From the NCBI RefSeq assembly GCF_000003605.2, contig NW_003134840.1, positions 11,946-28,804 on the forward strand: 16,859 bases of DNA. The letters are read 5' to 3'. Of the stretch, positions 8,970 to 16,859 are shown piece by piece. The stretch is from Saccoglossus kowalevskii. Taxonomy: Eukaryota; Hemichordata; Enteropneusta; Harrimaniidae. Each line of letters opens with the position of its first letter. Position 1 is the stretch's first letter. Below the pieces are notes generated by a model. It worked only from the letters and a program-made list of their open reading frames with translations, did no database searches and was not told where the DNA came from. Made by a program: the position numbers and the translations under genes.

Positions 8970-11900
8970 CTGTAGAAAACGAACGAAATAAACGCAGATT
9001 TAGATTTAGTCCTCTTTACACTTCAATGCATGTTTACGTCTGCCTGTACCTTACTTCCTGATTAAATACTGCTATCATGACTGACTTCGTAACAAAGACC
9101 ACTTTATGACTATAATTTCTTAATGAACATTACTTCCTAATTTTAACTTTTTTAAAAATAAGATAACTTCTCCATTATAATTTTGTAAAGACCACTCCTG
9201 TGAGCAGGATTTACACACTACTTGAGAATGACCGGCACAAACTATCTGATGCTCAAGTTGAAATTAATACCATTCTCTTGATTTATATTTATTCGAAATT
9301 GTAAACTATGTAAATAGTATCATTTTATCTAAACGACCACAATATGTTTCTTGCAGAGTTATTTATGCGTTCTTGCACTAATTCAAATATAAGATTCATC
9401 GCCACGTGTGGGAACAATATGAATATTCATACCGGTTAATAGAAGCACGTGGATCATTAGTAATTATGTGTTCTATAGCCTTTTTTACGTACCAGCAATG
9501 CATCCAGTTAGAAGGCATGCCACTGTGGCAGCAACAATCGCTCGCAAACACAGTATAGCTACTTCAGCTTTCCTGTCACTTGCTATAGGTCCGAATGAAC
9601 CAATCATTACACCGATACTTCCCAGGTTCGAAAATCCACACAAGGCATATGTGGCAATGACCTCCGATCGCACCTGAAAGACGTACAGTACGTCTGGTAT
9701 TAGCCGAGATAATAACGTGATCATAAAGTTGTTTTATATTTTGTAATCTATGATATGGACTAAAACATATAGTACTAAATGATACAGGTAGCATGGCATA
9801 CATTTATGATAAAGCATGGCGAAAACGGGATAATTTGTGTTCGAACAACTTTGGTCAAGTATTATGTATTCATTTAATACAGCCAATGTAATTTCGGTAC
9901 ATGGTATGTGTACTGACAAAAACCTTTACCGGCCCTCAAACGAGATACCTGATATGCACGTATTTGTTATATCATCTGCAACTGCTGGGTAATCAATAGT
10001 TAATGCAAATAAATGCAAAAAAATCAACAGAAATGTTTTTACCTCGGTATTCTTCTCACACAGTGTATTTTAAATACAAACTCGATATTTCACGTTCCTG
10101 TATGCCGTACAGTTTGTCATAGTATCCCGAAATTGACGACTAATTGCCACTGAAGGTCATGACTACTTACTCGAATGTAGAACAGCGCAACTTACCGTTA
10201 GAGTCGGTCCTAGTCCTGTTTCTCTGTTTTTAATAAGAACACTCAAATCGCCATATGCCACGAACTCGTTGGCAAAAGTTTTCGTTCCGACCAACTCAGC
10301 AACAGTATGGCAATCGGCGTGTGTATCGACTCCCATGAGCCAAGACGTGGGATAGAGTAAATACCTACAAATAAGCTACAAAGAGCAATGTTAGGTGAAT
10401 ACCAATGAAGGTATTATACTTTTGGATCTATCTTTACTTCATATAGATCTGTTTTCTTTGTACTTCTCACCTCTCGATTGATAATGAATTCAGTAATATG
10501 AATATGGTAATCAATTTAAACGTTATTTTTTCGAATTTTTCAGCAACTCCCCTCCAAATATTATTTCTCAAAAAATATAAGAATATGTAATTGAAATGAG
10601 TTTATATTTCCTTTTCATTGAAGCTTAATTACGTCATCTGTTAGAAAATACATAAATTAACAGCTAATAGAGCTGATTTGGGAACACACGGGTATGCCAC
10701 ATTGAGACACATTTTAATATGTATCTGTTCATTTTCGTAGGTGTTTTTTTTTCATATATTTATCAAAAGACATCCGGTTTAACATGTTTCTAAGTATTGT
10801 AAACAGGTATTTAAAGAAGAGACGAGTACTCACTGAAAAAGTTAGTTCAGGGTAGTTCACCAACGCACCCAACCAAGCAAGGACAGCGTCGAGAAATGCA
10901 AGTTCTGCAATAATTGCTATTAGTTGTGCGGCTACAGCAGCGCATATTTTGAGGCCATCTTGTACTGCATTTGCCATTGCCTCCATTATGTTCTTCTCTT
11001 GGCTATAGCAAAAGTAAACATACGTATAGAATTTAGTTATAGTGTTCAGTTATCATCACAGCATTTGGGGGGGGGGGGGTCTGTCTTTGAGCCATGGTGG
11101 ACTCCAATCTCGCTATTGCATCATCGCCTTAACGTTTCCATTTTGATATGCCGTATTAGGAAACATATTGATGTCGAAAAATGTTACCCAAAGGATATTT
11201 TACACTGTGATAATTTTTAACTTTTCTTCATCTTCGAAATTATCTTGTTCCGTTGTGTATGTGGTCGGTTTAATGTTGGGTCAACAAACTTTTATCACTT
11301 ATCTATAAATAAGTAAACATTAGTACTCACGGCATTTGAAATTCAAAATCGCTTTTCAGGGTTTTTGGCCTCTTTGTCTCTGGATAGAATATCTTGGACA
11401 CGGCTATAGCAGCAGGTGCTGATATCACGGAAGCTGACAGAAGATGAGCGGCACTGATACCAAAGCTTATGTAAGCACCTAGCACACTTCCCGCGATTGT
11501 CGCAAACCCACCAGTTATAAGGCAATGGAGCTCCGATGACGTCATGTCTTTCAAGTATGGCTTGACCATAATTGGAACTGTGGTCTGAAAACATAAATGA
11601 ATACATAATGAAATTTGTGAAAGTGTCGCAAAAAGTAGGTATAACTCGCTGTGCTTTTTTGCGTATGACTCATTTTTTTATATTTCTGTGACGATTTTTT
11701 TGTTGTCATCTCGGTAATCTTGGATTTGCTCTCCATCTTGTTTATATCCTCTCTCACTACGATAAACACATACACGATGGATCAGTCTAATAGTAGTATC
11801 AACCAAGACCTCGGGAGGTCACTTTCCGAATTTCATTGGTCAAGATGTCAGATATTCAGTGGAGTCAATACATTCGAACGGTGTCGAGTGCTCGCTTTGG

Positions 11901-14900
11901 ATGAACAATGCTGAGAGATATTGCCAATGTGCATCAGAATAACAATTACATTTTATTCAACTTAACGCGACTCAAAACATATATAACCACGTACTGAAGC
12001 TGAATAGTTCTAGTTATGAACATCTAGTTACAAAATAGTTTAGAAACCACGCCCACTTTTATGAAGCCACGTCAAGACTTTACCTCGATGTTCACTTTAC
12101 AGTTAGCACAATCTGATTAAAATCTGATGTAGTGTACGGCCTTTAATTATTTTGGCTATAAACTTATTTTAATTTTTTATCACTTTTGTTATTAATGCCT
12201 TTTTATTTTATTATTTTACTTTGATTTTGATTTTGTGATTTTTTTTTTGTAATTCCGCCCTACATAAATACTAGAATAAAATGAAATAAATATACAAAAA
12301 AAAACCAAAACTAGGATTTTATTTTAATCAGATTTCAGTTAGCAGAACTTCGAGCTACGGGCAACATAGTTTTGTGTTTGTATGTGTTGTATGTGTCACA
12401 TTTTAACGTGGTTTTACCGTGGTTTTAACCAATCGGTCCCGCAATTGCTACTTGGAGGTCGGTTATACCAGCAGTGGGTTTCAACACTGTGGGCGGAAAA
12501 CAACGCATATGACACAAACCGGGGCCAGTTCATTGGAGGACAAGTTGCTCAGTGTACACGCCGCATGTGATATACGTATGAATACAACTCACCATACCAA
12601 GAAATACGTTTGCCGCAGCGGAAATGGCCTCTACCCCAGATATCCCCATCGTATACTGCATAATCCAGGCACATACTTTAACAATCCATGTTAAGATACC
12701 AGTATATTGAAGTATTGCCACGTTAAAGCTAGCGAAGATGATCACTGGCAAAACCTTAGAAAACAAAAGAAACGTGTACTTATTTGTTCTCAGTATATTA
12801 AACGATGATTGATCACTTTAAGTTGGGACAACTCAATTGATACATTATGTACAGTGGAGGGGATGTAAAAAATTAAAGCGGTAACAGCTGTGATTTTTAA
12901 ACGTTTTATTTGTATAAAAATGACCAAATTTAACCGAAATATTGCTTCAGACGCAATTTCACTGGACTTAATAGATGGTGCCCTCTGGAAACTTAGATGC
13001 AACTCAGCGGCCATCTTTTTTTTATTTGCACTTGATTTGATGTACAACGTTGGTTTGTTACGAATGTGCTATGTTTTCAGTGTCCACATTTCGGCGATAG
13101 CCGTTACAAATTGATACTAATGATAAAAGTAACAAAAAGCATTACCGCTTCAAATATATCAATACATATTCATGTACAGTGGTTGAGCACTAATGAGTTT
13201 ACATTATTTAGTACATGTACAAGTAAACCTAATAAACGAATTCTAATGACGGAATAGATTAGTGACTCAAATGACCTAATCTAGCAATCATATTTTTTTT
13301 TATTTATTCAGTTCATTTTTTTTTCTTTTTTTTGAACACATTGTAACTGCCAAAATAGCGAGACATATTTTACAGGAATTTCAGTAAATTGGTTCCCTAA
13401 ACAGATGTAACTGGATAATGCTTGTAGAATCTAATCGCTAATCTAAATAATATGCCGAGATTACGAGAAACGGCGGTAACACGGGTGTTTTGAAATCGAC
13501 AATGATTCTAGTTTATCGGAATCAAATAGCCTAGTGGGGACGCGAGAGGGCGCCATAAAGTTTGGACCGAATAGATGTTATTTCTCTGAAGACGCTATGG
13601 AGATAACCTTCAAATTCTGAGCAAGTTCAATATAGTTTATTTTATATTGCATCTTGATAAAAACATTAGGTCTGTAAAACACAGCAGTATTCATTCGATG
13701 AAATATTCAATGCACGTTACCAATTTTGATCAAACAAATAATGACATGTTTCCTGCCAAAAAAAGTCAACCCCAATGTTTTTTATCAATATCCAATAATA
13801 ACTACGAATATTATCTTACAGATGGTCACATGTTTGTGTATTGACATTTCAGACGAATTCAATATGTTGCTATTTGTCAACCTTAGCATACATAATTGCC
13901 GCACCATGCTCATATTGATAATACGTATTAGTTATTAAAAGCAGAGCTAACCTTAAATGCAAAGAAATGAACTTCTAGGGGTGCATTGAAGACGAATATG
14001 GACCCCACATCTGTGTACTCGAGGAATGTCTGTAATGTATCGCCAAGAAATTTGAAAGTCTGAAAGCCGACGGTAGTCCGCAGAATGAATATTCCCAGGA
14101 AAAGTTGCAGGCCCATTCCCCAAAATACTGTATTCCACTGTACCTGTGAAAATAAAATAAAATAAAATAAACCGATTAGTCACATGTATAATTTTTACTG
14201 ACACTATTTTAGACCTGTTTGATTATGTGCTTGACTTTTACTCATATATTCTTTGTCACCTGTGCTGTCACCTAAACAAAATGGCGATTGATTGATTGTT
14301 TACTTAGTTACTCGTGCGAATGTCAATTGAAATCACGCAAACATTGATTAATTGCATGACTGTTACAGACACTATTGGATACTTGTGTCTTCGTCTAAAT
14401 CAAGCGATGATTGGTTGTTTGTGTGACCTTTACTCACACTAATGAGTAATCAAACCATGGCTTTCCTACACTAAACTTGTCATTTTATTTCTTCAGCATA
14501 AATGCAGCGGCATGAATATTACATCAGATGAAAATGTGTATTATTATATACATCTGTCACCGTAACGCCATAAGTTACAGCGTGCCGTAATTTTGTGGTA
14601 TTTTACGGGGTATTTTCATTCTACCGTATTAGGAAATGCGAATTCCAAATATGGAATGATTACGCACGTAAGGGTCCTCTAATAATAAAAACAAACATGG
14701 CTGCCACCAGAGTTTGACCGAACTCCACACAAAGTAGTGATTATGTTCTAAACATTTTGAATTTCGGCATTCCTATGGTGTATCCTTGGAAGGAAAAGAT
14801 GTATAATAATAAGGTTATTACGAGAATACCTCAAAACATGCACTCAGACAGTACGCCGCGCATCGACCTCCGCCGTGCGTCGGTTGATACTGTCTTCGTG

Positions 14901-16153
14901 CATACTTCGAGTTGTTCTCGTCTTCAAGTTGCTCTTACCCTTCCAGGATATTTGGAGAAGACCCAACTAAATAGAATTAGCACCACCATTCCAAATGCAG
15001 ACTTGAGTTGAGCTGGGCTTCTGTACATAGTTTGAAAAACTCCCATCAGCGCTGCAAACACTATCAACAAAGCCACTAATACTAGCGGCACGATCCTGTA
15101 CGAGTAAAAAAAGAATATTTACCATTCGGTGAAGTAAAAATTTACTTTATGAATGAGTCATGGGATTATTAACACTGACATAATAAGTTATTAATGGCGG
15201 ACACTTTGAATTGTGCTAAAGTAATTTCATTATGCATTCCAACTTTGGCGTCACGTGTATAGCAATAGCTAGAGACGGGTCACCCTTTCTATGGTCATAT
15301 AAAGAAACGTAAATTAATAATCAACACCTATATAAAACATGAACAATAACATGGTAGTAATATGCAGTGTTACTTTATAATATTGATTGCGAATTCATTC
15401 AAATGGCATTGAAATTTATTGTTCCTATCTTACATGTAAAGGTTACATAGTTCAGTATCGTGTGTTTTCGCACTCACAGCGAGATCTCGGCAGTCATTTG
15501 GGACTAAAATATAGCCACATTAGTAACAAATACAGATCAGCTTAATTTATCTGATAACCATATTGAGGATGGTGTAAAATGGCTAAGACTTTGAATTCGC
15601 AATCTGAAAGCTACTTGTACCATTATCAACACGCCTTACCATTGAAAAATCATCCACTTTTTCTTGACATAACCTACACCTATACCACAGCTCAGCTTGT
15701 ATATTTTGGCTCCCCAGTGAATCTGTATGAACTTATAGAGAGCGAATACGACTGCGCAGATCGTCATTACAAATAAACCCAGACCATCTTCTAGACCACT
15801 GCATTTCATAGCGAATGCGAAATATACCAAATAAAGCACAATCACTATACACAGTATAATATACTTGATAACACGTTTGTGTTGCGAACAGTATTCGGTA
15901 ACGACTTGGTCCATATCGTCAATTGCCTGACAGAGTAAACAATAATATAGATTAATTAGTACGGTTTTGTTGTACTCCTTCTCAAAATTTTTTTTTTACC
16001 AAATGAAAGTGTGCTGCGTTTACATTTACAAGATGAACATACCTTTGTCAAAGGATTTCCTGGGAGGTTAAAGTCTTCTTCATCTTCATCAACCAGTGTC
16101 AAACCATCGTGTTTCTGTGTATGATATTCATTAAGCTCTATACTTTCAACTGA
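8893..16153 (-). CDS. SLC28A-like: Concentrative nucleoside transporter (SLC28/CNT family), ten exons, 5' end missing
   Basis: This gene encodes a plasma-membrane cotransporter of the CNT family, whose known members move nucleosides inward with Na+ or H+. Ten minus-strand exons join in frame through GT-AG introns: 16043-16153, 15640-15926, 14939-15095, 13952-14143, 12593-12754, 11331-11584, 10834-11002, 10196-10375, 9493-9673 and 8893-8969. Intron phases are 0,2,0,0,0,2,0,0,1. The joined product is 589 residues without its start; vertebrate CNTs have about 650-690. Family hallmarks in order are an acidic N-tail, SKYPGRVQWNTVFWG, FVF plus FAFKVLPVI, GGFATIAGSVLGAYISFG, SAPAAIAVSKIFYPET, NEFVAY and YALCGFSNLGSIG. 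The Na+-site Asn (ANVFLG) and Ser (AGSVLG) are kept, as are the ribose-contact Glu (NEFVAY), Asn and Ser (CGFSNLGS). The nucleobase-contact motif GQTE is replaced by GMTT. Orthology to CNT1, CNT2 or CNT3 cannot be resolved. The upstream exon in-frame codon before 16153 is TAG, so the initiator must lie in another exon. Confidence 0.93.
9493..9673 (-). CDS. SLC28A-like: CNT exon: YALCGFSNLGSIG motif and last helices
   Basis: This exon has 60 codons plus one base. It begins VRSEVIATYALCGFSNLGSI, continues GVMIGSFGPIASDRKAEVA, and ends with a final helix and CIAG. RSE-x-IATYALCGFAN is a CNT signature. The Asn and Ser that contact the ribose in the bacterial structure are kept here (residues 520 and 523 of the partial product). 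The usual GFAN reads GFSN, a mild change. The acceptor is TTTCAG|GTG and the donor G|GTACGT. Confidence 0.96.
10196..10375 (-). CDS. SLC28A-like: CNT exon: hairpin HP2 with the ribose-contact Glu
   Basis: This exon has 60 codons in phase 0/0. It opens LICRYLLYPTSWLMGV, then DCHTVAELVGTKTFANEFVAY, and ends GLGPTLT. The Glu of NEFVAY (residue 481 of the partial product) matches Glu332 of Vibrio CNT and Glu519 of human CNT3. Two TAG acceptors lie four codons apart. The upstream one, TTTGTAG|CTT, is chosen because it gives the family block LIC-x-Y and keeps phase 0. The donor is ACG|GTAAGT, the strongest in the gene. Confidence 0.95.
10834..11002 (-). CDS. SLC28A-like: CNT exon: core helix block
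   Basis: One base completes a Pro codon and 56 codons follow. The sequence opens QEKNIMEAMANAVQDGLK, then has a long hydrophobic helix pair KICAAVAAQLIAIIAELAFL and DAVLAWLGALV, ending PELTFS. This corresponds to the EAA-x-x-GA-x-x-x-K-x-x-x-NIA-x-NLIAFLA and WLG-x-MV-x-x-x-x-LSF blocks of animal CNTs. The acceptor is GCTATAG|C and the donor TCA|GTGAGT. Confidence 0.94.
11331..11584 (-). CDS. SLC28A-like: CNT exon: second half of HP1 and core helices
   Basis: This exon has 84 codons plus two bases. It begins TTVPIMVKPYLKDMTSSELH, then GGFATIAGSVLGAYISFG, AHLLSASVISAPAAIAVSK and IFYPET, followed by a hydrophilic tail ending FEFQMP. Apart from the first residues it is among the best-conserved parts of the protein. 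The family sequence just after the HP1 Gln is T-E-A/S-P-L-L; here it is T-T-V-P-I-M, so the acidic residue is lost while Thr and Pro are kept. The Ser of AGSVLG, a Na+-site residue in the bacterial structure, is kept. The acceptor is TTTTCAG|ACC and the donor CC|GTGAGT. Confidence 0.97.
12109..12335. mobile_element. 227-bp MITE with 14-bp TIRs and 9-bp target duplication
   Basis: AATCTGATTAAAAT at 12110-12123 is exactly inverted as ATTTTAATCAGATT at 12321-12334. Immediately outside, with one base on each side, CAGTTAGCA occurs as a perfect direct repeat at 12100-12108 and 12336-12344. The interior is T-rich then A-rich, with no coding frame. A 9-bp duplication is typical of Mutator-like elements; 8-bp families (hAT, P) are possible if the boundary is shifted by one base. 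The element sits in the transporter intron between the exons at 12593-12754 and 11331-11584. Confidence 0.88.
12593..12754 (-). CDS. SLC28A-like: CNT exon: helix plus first half of hairpin HP1
   Basis: This exon has 54 codons in phase 0/0. It opens VLPVIIFASFNVAILQYTGI, continues through the WI-x-K-x-x-W-x-M block, and ends SGVEAISAAANVFLGM. In CNT structures (Vibrio cholerae CNT) this end is hairpin HP1, which carries a Na+-site Asn (ANVFLG here, conserved) and leads into the nucleobase-binding GQTE motif. The final codon of this exon is ATG (Met) where the family has Gln. The acceptor is TCTAAG|GTT and the donor ATG|GTGAGT. Confidence 0.95.
13952..14143 (-). CDS. SLC28A-like: CNT exon: transport-core entry (VQW-x5-WG to FAFK)
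   Basis: This exon has 64 codons in phase 0/0. It begins VQWNTVFWGMGLQLFLG, continues FILRTTVGFQTFKFLGD, then TFLEYTDVGSIFVF, and ends HFFAFK. These match the CNT core blocks W-x3-LWG-x-x-LQ, RT-x-x-G-x-x-x-F, FL-x-YT-x-x-GS-x-FVFG and FAF. The usual FVFG reads FVFN. The acceptor is TTTTCACAG|GTA, and its pyrimidine tract is made by a TTTTA microsatellite at about 14149-14171. The donor is AAG|GTTAGC, weaker than the other donors in this gene. Confidence 0.95.
14149..14171. repeat. AAAAT microsatellite forming a splice-site pyrimidine tract
   Basis: There are four and a half copies of AAAAT. Read on the minus strand it is TTTTA repeats ending directly at TTTTCACAG, the acceptor of the 13952-14143 exon. 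Confidence 0.85.
14939..15095 (-). CDS. SLC28A-like: CNT exon: third and fourth membrane segments
   Basis: The acceptor is GTACAG|G and the donor AGG|GTAAGA. The first base completes the split Trp codon. The 52 codons give helix IVPLVLVALLIVFAALMGVF, a short loop RSPAQLKS, helix AFGMVVLILFSWVFS, and the family signature SKYPGR. In human CNTs the same place reads SKHP-x-R followed by x-W at the next exon. The exon has no methionine-initiated frame of its own and is only visible through splice phase and family similarity. Confidence 0.9.
15640..15926 (-). CDS. SLC28A-like: CNT exon: first two membrane segments
   Basis: The acceptor is CTGTCAG|GCA and the donor TG|GTAAGG, in phase 0 to 2. The exon gives 95 codons plus two bases. 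It starts AIDDMDQVVTEYC and then carries hydrophobic segments KYIILCIVIVLYLVYFAFA and LGLFVMTICAVVFALYKF. A basic loop follows, ending KKKWMIFQW, where the Trp codon is split by the intron. Order and spacing match the two N-terminal helices found in animal CNTs but absent from short bacterial ones. An in-frame ATG at the fifth codon might be mistaken for a start, but the preceding exon joins in phase. Confidence 0.88.
16043..16153 (-). CDS. SLC28A-like: CNT exon: acidic cytoplasmic N-terminal segment
   Basis: This is the most 5' exon I can place, with 37 codons. It begins SVESIELNEYH, runs through an acidic stretch VDEDEEDFN and ends NPLTK. The donor is AAG|GTATGT at 16042. The acceptor is CATATAG before 16153; a second AG at 16150 would remove four bases and change the phase needed from the exon before. 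The segment is hydrophilic, as expected for the variable cytoplasmic N-tail of CNTs, so its assignment rests on position, open frame and phase rather than on conserved residues. The codon directly upstream in frame is TAG, so this is not the first coding exon. Confidence 0.7.
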
Positions 16154-16373
16154 CTATATGTAAAGCAATATGTAAAAAGCATAGTTAGAATGTTGAACTA
16201 AACACACGAATTATTATAAATATTTACTTCGGATATGTCTTTTCAAATCTTGTATTTCCGAGCAGGACTGTGTCGTCTAACGTTACGTTTTCAATGCATT
16301 ACTGAAGGAAATATCATATATTATATCAAAACTACATGATTTGAAAAAAACATACAACAAACCTGTTGACATA

Positions 16374-16859
16374 CAAAAAAAAAAAAAACAGCACTTTCAA
16401 GAATTATGTAAGGAACACTATACAAATACATGGATGTCTAACATGAACAGTACTGATTCAAAACTAAGGACTTTTAAATTATTCAAAAATAACATCCAAC
16501 AGGAAACCTATTTACAAAAACACAATGACAGAAAAGCAATAGGGAAACTTGCAAGATTTAGAATGAGTGGCCACAAACTGAAAATTGAAACTGGTCGCCA
16601 TCGAAAACCTAAAATACCACTACAAAGCAGAATTTGTCAAAACTGTTTCAAAATCGAAGATGAACAACATTTCACAACAGAATGCACCTTATATGCAAAC
16701 AACAGAGACATTCTATATTCAACAGCCAAATCCTGTATATATGGATTCCAAGATATGACAAACAATACTAAATTTATACAAATAATGAGTAATAAGAACA
16801 CTTCACTAATCAAAGAAACCACAAAGTACATCAAACAGTGTTACAACATAAGAAATACA
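16374..16859 (+). mobile_element. LINE ORF2 C-terminal fragment, open to the window edge
   Basis: One frame is open from 16281 to the right edge; recognisable family sequence starts at about 16389. It reads QHFQELCKEHYTNTWMSNMN, then KLRTFKLFKNN, ARFRMSGHKLKIETGRHRK, and the zinc-knuckle ICQNCFKIEDEQHFTTEC (C-x2-C-x7-H-x4-C), then LMSN-like IQIMSNKNTS and KYIKQCYNIRN. This is the C-terminal part of a non-LTR retrotransposon reverse-transcriptase protein. A run of 14 A at 16375-16388 precedes it and is read as Lys codons. There is no stop or frameshift over about 157 codons, so it is much younger or better preserved than the 0.28-0.9 kb copy. It lies upstream of the first placed transporter exon, on the opposite strand, probably within an intron. 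Confidence 0.85.

Noticed and set aside
9485-9803. Plus-strand and alternative minus-strand frames over the 9493-9673 exon
   Set aside because: Shadows of the transporter exon, whose YALCGFSNLGSIG motif fixes the correct frame.
11064-11080. Run of about 12 G, and similar homopolymers at 8269 (C) and 5901 (T)
   Set aside because: Simple homopolymers without further structure; possible assembly length errors, not functional features.
12790-13257. Several short open frames on both strands in the largest central intron
   Set aside because: They lie inside a transporter intron, have no family similarity and no splice-compatible boundaries.
16160-16305. Possible additional minus-strand exon (CIENVTLDDTVLLGNTRFEK-like) between CTTCAG near 16303 and GAA|GTAAAT
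   Set aside because: It has acceptor- and donor-like ends and an open frame, but the phase does not fit either acceptor of the 16153 exon and there is no recognisable family sequence.
1-16859. Search for CRISPR arrays, tRNA, rRNA, bacterial promoters or operons
   Set aside because: No spaced direct repeats, cloverleaf or rRNA-like sequence seen, and gene structure is clearly eukaryotic.

Overview
The window looks like nuclear DNA from an AT-rich, intron-containing animal genome, most likely a marine invertebrate. It has a multi-exon gene with GT-AG introns, decayed non-LTR retrotransposon fragments, and DNA-transposon remnants with inverted repeats. I see no prokaryotic gene layout and no tRNA, rRNA or CRISPR. 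The phylum cannot be fixed from the sequence alone.

The right half (8.9-16.15 kb) holds the one real host gene. It is on the minus strand and encodes a concentrative (cation-coupled) nucleoside transporter of the SLC28/CNT family. I could place ten exons with consistent splice phases, giving 589 codons before the stop. The initiator exon is missing and probably lies beyond the right edge. The last exon is only 77 bases and was found by splice phase and family C-terminus. The transport core is intact, but the nucleobase-binding GQTE motif of the family reads G-M-T-T here. This is the most interesting functional observation in the window.

The left half (1-8.9 kb) has no host gene I can support. 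It is a mosaic of mobile-element remains: a frameshifted LINE ORF2 3' end (0.28-0.9 kb), a 2.5-copy tandem repeat (1.76-1.99 kb), a roughly 1.4-kb inverted-repeat element with a nested foldback element (2.47-3.85 kb), and a roughly 2.6-kb DNA transposon (about 5.6-8.2 kb). That transposon has arms of about 370-415 bp in inverted orientation flanking a decayed, internally deleted gene. The gene belongs to a widespread invertebrate multicopy family with an N-terminal Asp-Gly nuclease-like block and a C-terminal Cys-rich finger. It is possibly Academ-like.

Two smaller mobile elements sit at the host gene. A 227-bp MITE with 14-bp terminal inverted repeats and a perfect 9-bp target duplication lies in the intron around 12.1-12.3 kb. 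A second, largely open LINE ORF2 C-terminal fragment lies upstream of the first placed exon (16.37 kb to the edge).
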